A stretch of 10,474 bases of DNA. Origin: Verrucomicrobiota bacterium (GTDB taxonomy: Bacteria > Verrucomicrobiota > Verrucomicrobiia > Chthoniobacterales > UBA10450). Below are positions 6,646 through 10,474 of this stretch, piece by piece (the stretch's first letter is position 1; every line of letters starts with the position of its first letter). The notes beneath the pieces are model-generated. The model was not told the origin of the DNA, ran no database searches, and worked only from the letters and a program-made list of their open reading frames with translations. Position numbers and translations under genes: made by a program. The stretch covers positions 1-10,474 of the forward strand of contig QHOR01000040.1 in NCBI GenBank assembly GCA_003219395.1. The letters run 5' to 3'.

Positions 6646-6742
6646 ATGACGAAATAAGCGCGAATGCTCGAATGACGAAGTTACGGTGCAAAGTTTTCTT
6701 TTCGTCATATCGAGTTCGGTATTTCTTTGTGCTTTGTCATGC
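6643..6742. repeat. Interspersed direct/inverted repeat of the ATGACGAA type
   Basis: GAATGACGAA occurs twice (6644-6653 and 6670-6679). Inverted partners follow: TTTCGTCAT (6700-6708) is the exact reverse complement of ATGACGAAA (6646-6654), and CTTTGTCAT (6732-6740) pairs with ATGACGAAG (6672-6680) allowing one G-U. The block starts at the MBL gene's stop codon and fills most of the gap to the next gene. It resembles a palindromic intergenic repeat of REP type. It could form a folded structure in the transcript or act as attenuation; neither is shown. Confidence 0.55.
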
Positions 6743-6763
6743 GTCTTTTCTCGTTTCAGAGCT

Positions 6764-7660
6764 ATGAACATTGGTTTTGTTGGAGTGGGTCGAATGGGCG
6801 CGAACATGGCCCGACGATTGAAAGATCGACAGTTTCACGTCACGGCTGTGTACGACACGAATCGCGCCGCCGCTACGTCGCTTGCCGGCGAGCTTGGGTG
6901 TGCCGCCGCGCAAGATTTATCGGAAGTAACGGCAGAATCTGACGTGATCTTTACGGTCGTGACCGATGACATCGCAATGCGAAACATCTTCGCAGGAAGC
7001 GGGGACAATCTGCTAGTGAACGCACGCGGGAAGCTATTCATTAATTGCGCGACGATCTCACCGCGGGTGCATGTCGAGATCGAAAACCTGGCGCATCAAG
7101 CAGGTGCACAATCGCTCGAAGCCTGCATGGCATCGAGTATTCCCCAGGCGCGTGAAGGCAGGCTTTATTTGATGTGTGGCGGAACGGAGGATGCGTTCCG
7201 CAAAGCCGAACCGGTTTTGAAGGAGCTTGGTTCTGACGTGCGTTTTATTGGCAGGGCCGGCGAAGCTGCAAAGGTGAAAGCGCTGGTCAACATGGTCATG
7301 AACATCAACACCGCCGGATTAGCGGAGGGGCTCGCCCTGGGCGCGGCGCTCGGTCTCGATTTGGACATGTTGAGGAACGTATTTTCCCAGACAGGCGCGG
7401 CCTCGCGCGTGCTGGAAACCGATGGCGAAGATATGCAGAACCGCGAGCACAGCTGCTTTTTCTCTGCTGTGCACGCGGCTAAAGATAGCGGGATCGCTCT
7501 CGATCTCGCACGTAGTCTTGGCCTCGATCTACCGCTCGCGCGGGCGACCAAGGAACAATACGACCGCATGGTGGCGGAAGGTCTGGGCGAGCTCGATAAA
7601 TCAGGAATCGCCGAGCTCACGTTTAAAGATCGACACAAACATTCGGGCGATCACGTCTGA
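6764..7660 (+). CDS. NAD(P)-dependent oxidoreductase of the 3-hydroxyisobutyrate dehydrogenase family
   Basis: 298 residues, the normal size for beta-hydroxyacid dehydrogenases. The N-terminal MNIGFVGVGRMGANMARRL carries the GxGxxG dinucleotide-binding loop (residues 7-12). The second half has the all-helical domain with the catalytic lysine region EAAKVKALVNMVMNINTAG, where Lys172 and Asn176 fit the usual K-x3-N spacing, and AAKDSGIALDLARSLGLDLP (238-257) matching the family's KDxxLALDxA motif. The usual substrate loop DAPVSGG is replaced by EACMASSIPQAREG (119-132), so the substrate may differ from the classical hydroxyisobutyrate, tartronate semialdehyde or glyoxylate. The frame is open from 6686, but the extra 26 residues run through the intergenic repeat; ATG 6764 starts exactly at the first beta strand. 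It probably reduces or oxidises a small beta-hydroxyacid in the cytoplasm. Confidence 0.88.
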   Translation: MNIGFVGVGRMGANMARRLKDRQFHVTAVYDTNRAAATSLAGELGCAAAQDLSEVTAESDVIFTVVTDDIAMRNIFAGSGDNLLVNARGKLFINCATISPRVHVEIENLAHQAGAQSLEACMASSIPQAREGRLYLMCGGTEDAFRKAEPVLKELGSDVRFIGRAGEAAKVKALVNMVMNINTAGLAEGLALGAALGLDLDMLRNVFSQTGAASRVLETDGEDMQNREHSCFFSAVHAAKDSGIALDLARSLGLDLPLARATKEQYDRMVAEGLGELDKSGIAELTFKDRHKHSGDHV

Positions 7661-7682
7661 TTTCGTTTGAATCGAGATCGCC
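7646..7682 (+). terminator. Possible stem-loop at the end of the oxidoreductase gene
   Basis: GGCGATC (7646-7652) pairs exactly with GATCGCC (7676-7682), and inside it GATT pairs with AATC. The arm starts just before the stop codon (7658-7660). The following sequence is only modestly U-rich (TCTAATCTCT), so this is a weak candidate for the end of the ruvC-lipB-MBL-oxidoreductase transcript. Confidence 0.3.
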
Positions 7683-7993
7683 TCTAATCTCTAGCCGGAG
7701 TGGTGTTCCTGACGAACCCTGCTCGACAGAGCTCGGCGCTTTTACCGACAGCTGCATCAGGCACTCAGCCGGTGTGTGCGATTTCACCCGATAATTGGCA
7801 GCTGTTGGAAAATCTTACATTTTTGAGAACTCTGTCGCGCGGCTTCCGGATAGGAATGTGACAAGATAGTAAAAGGGCGGGGGCGAATCCCTGTTCCTCC
7901 CAAAACAAAATTCAAGCGTGCCGGCTAAGTCCCGGTGAAAACGTTCCCCCGTCTGAGGCGTGAGGAACATCTTGAGTAACCGCAGATAAAACA
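7661..7993. other. Intergenic region carrying a promoter-like element and a GC-rich leader
   Basis: No gene is convincing in these 333 nt. The region contains the first copy of the 28-bp element (7825-7852) and then about 140 nt of leader before ATG 7994. The leader includes a stem GTTCC (7943-7947) / GGAAC (7964-7968) enclosing CGTC (7950-7953) / GGCG (7957-7960), and short GC-rich inverted runs around 7876-7907. It could be a structured 5' untranslated region. It does not match a riboswitch class I can name. Confidence 0.45.
7825..7852 (+). promoter_or_regulatory. 28-bp repeated element, copy 1 (promoter-like)
   Basis: GAGAAC, 17 nt, then GGATA, with TTCCGGATA at the right end. The same arrangement and spacing recur at 9315-9342 and 9626-9653; 17 of 28 positions are identical in all three copies by eye. 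The 17-nt separation is compatible with -35 and -10 boxes of an ECF-type sigma factor, with transcription towards the frameshifted secreted-protein gene at 7994. After GGATA this copy diverges (GGAATG) from the other two (AAGAC). Confidence 0.5.
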
Positions 7994-8967
7994 ATGAAAA
8001 CTAAAAGCATTATATTACTAACAATACTGACACTTGGCGCGCTGGTGGTGAGCCGGTCAGCTTTTTCGACACCGTCGGCAGGCAGCCCCCGGCCGATGCC
8101 TCTCGTTAGGCCAACGCTGGTACCGCGGCCCGTTGTGAGTCCTACTCCGGCGCCAATTGCTGACCTCAACGGAATCACGATCTCCTATGACACGTCGGCA
8201 GCATCCAACATCGGCATCAGTGTAACAGCCGGCCAAACCGGAGCACCCGCTGGCTTCTTCGTCCAGTGGATGACACTCGCTGATTATCTCGCCTTGGGAA
8301 GTCAATGGCCTGTAAGTTCGGAGGTTCCCAACGCTGCGGCTCCCAGCTTCTGCAAAGCAACCTTTGGCCGCATCGGACCCACATCAAGTTGCACAGAGTA
8401 TCGCCTGCGCCCCGGACAAACGGTTTCGGTTACATCGGCGACGATAGCCTTTATGATAATTGCGCCGTCTCTAGTCCTTGTTCAGGCAGTCCGCTGCTAT
8501 GTAACACGGCGTATGTTTTCCGCGCTTTGGCGCTTGATTCAACCAGAGGGGGATTCAGGGTCAGCGATACGATTATGTGCGCCACCATTCCATGTGTAGC
8601 AAGCCCTTGCACTTACTCACAAGGCTACTGGCGTAACCATCCAAACACGTGGCCGGTAACCAGCCTTACTCTCGGAGCAGTGACCTATCAGGCTGCGGAA
8701 CTCATTGCGATCCTCGATGACCCCGCGCAGGGCAACGGCCTGGTAATATTAGTCCATCAATTGATCGCCGCGAAGCTGAACATAGCCAATGGAGCGGACC
8801 CGTCAGCAGTTCAACAAGTCACAACTGATGCCGACAACATGATCGGCACCTTGACGGTACCTCCGATTGGCAATGGCTACTTGCCACCGGCCCAAACCGG
8901 CGATCTGGCTGAAACCCTCACGGAATATAACGAGGGAACCATTGGCCCTGGTCACTGTAATGACTAG
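7994..8967 (+). pseudogene. Secreted QGYWRNHP-motif protein gene interrupted by a single-base frameshift
   Basis: Two overlapping frames together make one protein of about 324 residues. Frame one starts at ATG 7994 with a signal peptide (MKTKSIILLTILTLGALVVS, cleavage near AFS at about 25) and a Pro-rich linker. A beta-rich domain (GITISYDTSAASNIGISVT, then EYRLRPGQTVSV) follows to about Val146 at 8429-8431. From there the sensible sequence continues in the -1 frame: YIGDDSLYDNCAVSS, TAYVFRALALDSTRGGF, then CTYSQGYWRNHPNTWPV at 8608-8658 and a C-terminal Ala/Asp-rich domain ending GTIGPGHCND. The TYxQGYWxNHPxxWPV motif marks a family of exported bacterial proteins of unknown function. Staying in frame one gives a random-looking tail to 8599. 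No classical slippery heptamer is seen at the junction, so a lost base (mutation or sequencing error) is more likely than programmed frameshifting. No Shine-Dalgarno precedes ATG 7994. Confidence 0.8.
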
Positions 8968-9060
8968 GTGTTACACAAATGGAGCGAGAACGCCGCAATA
9001 ATCAACATCAGTTATTGAGTTACCATATCGTTCGATAGGACTCATTACCTAGCGATTTAA

Positions 9061-9093
9061 CGGACGGGGGCACAATACTTGTGCCCCCGTTCG
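9061..9093 (+). terminator. Strong hairpin terminator after the secreted-protein gene
   Basis: Positions 9061-9075 pair with 9079-9093 through 15 base pairs (one G-U) around a 3-nt TAC loop; the core is ACGGGGGCACAA / TTGTGCCCCCGT. The hairpin lies 94 nt beyond the stop at 8967 and is followed by CTTCTC, a modest pyrimidine run. It is the most stable stem-loop I can find in the window and probably ends transcription of the frameshifted gene. Confidence 0.7.
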
Positions 9094-9314
9094 GCTTCTC
9101 ACGTGGGCGTGAAGCTCGACAACATGTTCTCGAAACATTGCAGCGGAGCGCGCGCCCGCTTTTGGCCACTTTAGAGCTGCGCCGCATTAGAATCTCCGAG
9201 TAAGATCGGGTCCATGCCTCTTCTGCCGTTTACTTCTATCGAGCCATCATAGGTTTGCGTGGATTAATCCGAGCGCGGCCTGCGCTCTCTTTTCAACAAG
9301 ACGTAAAGAAACTT

Positions 9315-9342
9315 TGAAACTTTGGCGCGTCGCTTCCGGATA
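9315..9342 (+). promoter_or_regulatory. 28-bp repeated element, copy 2
   Basis: TGAAAC, 17 nt, GGATA, with the right half CGCTTCCGGATA. It shares TTCCGGATAAAGAC and a following TAAG with copy 3 (9334-9352 against 9645-9663). No gene starts within 380 nt downstream. If it is a promoter it makes either a long leader for the gene at 9723 or a separate small RNA. Confidence 0.45.
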
Positions 9343-9406
9343 AAGACTTAAGACATCGTTTCAGCTCGGCAATTGTGGACTTCTAAGTTCTACGCGACAG
9401 CGCGAT

Positions 9407-9427
9407 GTCCACAAGCTTCGCTTGGAC
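9407..9427 (+). repeat. Small bulged hairpin downstream of element copy 2
   Basis: GTCCA (9407-9411) pairs with TGGAC (9423-9427) and AGC (9414-9416) with GCT (9420-9422), with a two-nt bulge and a TTC loop. It starts 65 nt after element copy 2 and would sit near the 5' end of an RNA started there. Confidence 0.35.
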
Positions 9428-9625
9428 TATTTAAGATCGGTGTAACAACCCACGGCTACTCGCCTAATGGAAGGCTCGAGGCGTCTAGCTTTCTCAAGCA
9501 ATGGGATGGGAGGCGTCTGCCTACAAACGGGGGTCACAGCAATTACCTTGTGAACGCTCCTGTTAATGGACGTCGTAACACCTCTGGCCTTAATAACAAG
9601 ATCGGATAACGCGCGAGTCTTTTTC

Positions 9626-9653
9626 GAGAACCTGGTTGCGCCGTTTCCGGATA
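9626..9653 (+). promoter_or_regulatory. 28-bp repeated element, copy 3 (promoter-like, before the Thr-Pro repeat gene)
   Basis: GAGAAC, 17 nt, GGATA, in the same register as copies 1 and 2, followed by AAAGACCTAAG. It ends 69 nt before ATG 9723, a plausible distance for a promoter plus a short leader. Confidence 0.55.
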
Positions 9654-9722
9654 AAGACCTAAGCAGGGAAACACATCACGTGCCTTCGTGTAACACAGTA
9701 AGGCCTCTGCCAGGACAAGAAC

Positions 9723-10474
9723 ATGAAAAACAATTTTCTAAGACAGATAGCGGCTGTACTAGCCATTCTAATGGCTTTGGCGCCCCTCGCGCCTCTCGAA
9801 GCAGCAAAACAGAATAAGAGAAGGAAACATCACAACCATCGCTCCAAGGAGCTAATGGGTGCCAGAGAAATACAAGGGAAAGCTGCGCAATATGCCCGCG
9901 AGCTTCTTTCGGAATTGCCACCTGAAACGCTTGGCAGTGTGTCTATCACGGAAGGAACAGACTTTGAAGCCGCGATTCAAAAGAATGTTCGCGGTCTGAA
10001 AGCAGCAATAGCAAACTCATCTTGGCCGCAAGCTGCCAGGACCGCCGCATTCTGGCATTTGCCTGCCGGATTGACTGGCGGCGGCGGGGGAAGTGGAACT
10101 TGGTCAGGGGAAACGTCCGTTGGCGGATACTGCTTCTGCTGGACGCGCACGACCATCTTTTTCAAAGATCCGTGGTACGTGATTCGATTCACAGTGAAAA
10201 TATGCTGTACGCCTGCACCTACACCAACCCCGACTCCGACGCCTCCTCCTTCAACGCCAACTCCGACTCCACCTCCTCCAACGTCGACACCGACTCCGCA
10301 CCCACGGAAACCGACCCCTACGCCTAGACCGGATCCTACTCCTACTCCCACTCCAACAGCAACCCCAACAGCTACCGTTACCCCTACTCCGACTGCGACG
10401 CCCACAGCTACTCCTACGGCAACGCCAACGGCGACCCCAACGGCAACGCCAACGGCAACTCCTACTCCGACCCC
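9723..10474 (+). CDS. Secreted Thr-Pro repeat protein, partial (runs off the window end)
   Basis: An open frame from ATG 9723 to the last base, about 250 codons with no stop; the 3' end is missing. AGGA eight to twelve nt upstream (CCAGGACAAGAAC) supports the start. Residues 1-28 form a signal peptide (MKNNFLRQIAAVLAILMALAPLAPLEAA), followed by a very basic patch KQNKRRKHHNHR (29-40). Residues 41-112 look helical and soluble (SKELMGAREIQGKAAQYARE and EAAIQKNVRGLKAAIA). A Gly-rich turn (GGGGGSG, 119-125) leads to a short beta-rich segment with four cysteines (YCFCWTRTTIFF, VIRFTVKICC). From residue 163 the protein is almost purely Pro/Thr/Ala: first varied TPTPTPP blocks, then T-A-T-P units. 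Such tracts act as extended linkers in exported, often surface-attached proteins. The globular region is not one I recognise, and what follows the linker lies outside the window. Confidence 0.85.
   Translation, partial: MKNNFLRQIAAVLAILMALAPLAPLEAAKQNKRRKHHNHRSKELMGAREIQGKAAQYARELLSELPPETLGSVSITEGTDFEAAIQKNVRGLKAAIANSSWPQAARTAAFWHLPAGLTGGGGGSGTWSGETSVGGYCFCWTRTTIFFKDPWYVIRFTVKICCTPAPTPTPTPTPPPSTPTPTPPPPTSTPTPHPRKPTPTPRPDPTPTPTPTATPTATVTPTPTATPTATPTATPTATPTATPTATPTPT
10209..10474 (+). repeat. Low-complexity Thr-Pro coding repeat ending in a 12-nt tandem array
   Basis: The DNA encodes a Pro/Thr/Ala linker. The first part (10209-10391) uses mixed codons. From 10392 to 10463 six 12-nt units encode Thr-Ala-Thr-Pro; units 3 to 6 vary around ACGGCAACGCCA. 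The array continues as TPTP to the window edge. Read on the other strand it gives a Gly-Val repeat, which is an artefact. Confidence 0.85.

Larger units (their letters stand above)
8968..9722. other. Long non-coding stretch with terminator and two repeated elements
   Basis: 755 nt without a convincing gene. It holds the strong hairpin at 9061-9093, then about 220 nt with nothing recognisable, element copy 2 (9315-9342), about 280 nt containing a small hairpin (9407-9427) and a 9-nt direct repeat GAGGCGTCT (9478-9486 and 9510-9518), and element copy 3 (9626-9653). Reading frames at 9373-9609 and 9566-9817 lack family character; the latter overlaps the real gene at 9723 in another frame. Confidence 0.5.

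Noticed and set aside
6686..6763. Upstream extension of the oxidoreductase (MQSFLFVISSSVFLCALSCVF), looking like a signal peptide
   Set aside because: It is translated from the intergenic repeat, starts at GTG, and would place a secretion signal on a cytoplasmic NAD enzyme; ATG 6764 fits the fold exactly.
7875..7905. GCGAATCCC followed by TTCCTCCC, resembling a tRNA T-arm and acceptor 3' end
   Set aside because: The T-stem does not pair beyond three bases and no matching 5' acceptor, D-arm or anticodon arm is found upstream.
8420..8435. Programmed -1 frameshifting in the secreted-protein gene
   Set aside because: No X-XXY-YYZ slippery heptamer and no clear downstream pseudoknot at the junction; a lost base explains it better.
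9373..9609. Plus-strand frame of 78 codons between element copies 2 and 3
   Set aside because: Non-ATG start, no RBS, no recognisable composition or motif.
9566..9817. Plus-strand frame of 83 codons starting MDVVTPLALITRS
   Set aside because: It crosses element copy 3 and the start of the gene at 9723 in a different frame, and has no family features.
9977..10405. Minus-strand frame rich in Gly-Val repeats (142 codons)
   Set aside because: It is the reverse complement of the Thr-Pro coding repeat of the gene at 9723, which has a signal peptide, an RBS and sensible sequence before the repeat.

Overview
The window looks like a chromosomal segment of a free-living, probably soil, Gram-negative bacterium. 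Weak Shine-Dalgarno signals, secreted Thr-Pro repeat proteins, a QGYWRNHP-type secreted protein and a decayed S74-type (tail-fibre chaperone) domain together suggest Verrucomicrobiota, possibly Chthoniobacterales. That placement is inferred from protein character only; there is no rRNA or other phylogenetic marker here.

Layout. (1) 1-1228: the decayed C-terminus of an S74-domain fibre protein (about 64-410), then a secreted protein with two similar halves (482-1228). (2) 1229-1880: sparse DNA with one possible small basic protein gene on the minus strand and three hairpins. (3) 1881-4433, all minus strand, read from right to left: a secreted/outer-membrane-like protein, a NUDIX hydrolase, a PGPGW-family small membrane protein and a LOG-family nucleotide phosphoribohydrolase. 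Gaps are 53-100 nt, so these may form one transcription unit. (4) 4570-7660, plus strand, diverging from the previous block: ruvC and lipB overlapping by ATGA, then a metallo-beta-lactamase-fold hydrolase with an N-terminal HTH-like region, then a 3-hydroxyisobutyrate-dehydrogenase-family oxidoreductase. This is ordinary housekeeping (Holliday junction resolution, lipoate attachment) plus two small-molecule enzymes whose substrates cannot be read from the sequence. (5) 7661-10474: an accessory region with long non-coding stretches and two secreted-protein genes. The first (7994-8967) is split by a single-base frameshift. The second (9723 to the window end) begins with a signal peptide and runs into a long Thr-Pro/Thr-Ala repeat that continues past the edge.

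The most interesting signal is a 28-bp element with fixed internal spacing, found three times and only in non-coding DNA of region 5 (7825-7852, 9315-9342, 9626-9653). One copy lies 141 nt before the first secreted-protein gene and another 69 nt before the second. It looks like a shared promoter or operator and may define a small regulon of secreted proteins. The third copy precedes about 280 nt of DNA with no convincing gene, which could be a long leader or a small RNA. I see no CRISPR array, insertion sequence, tRNA or defence system.
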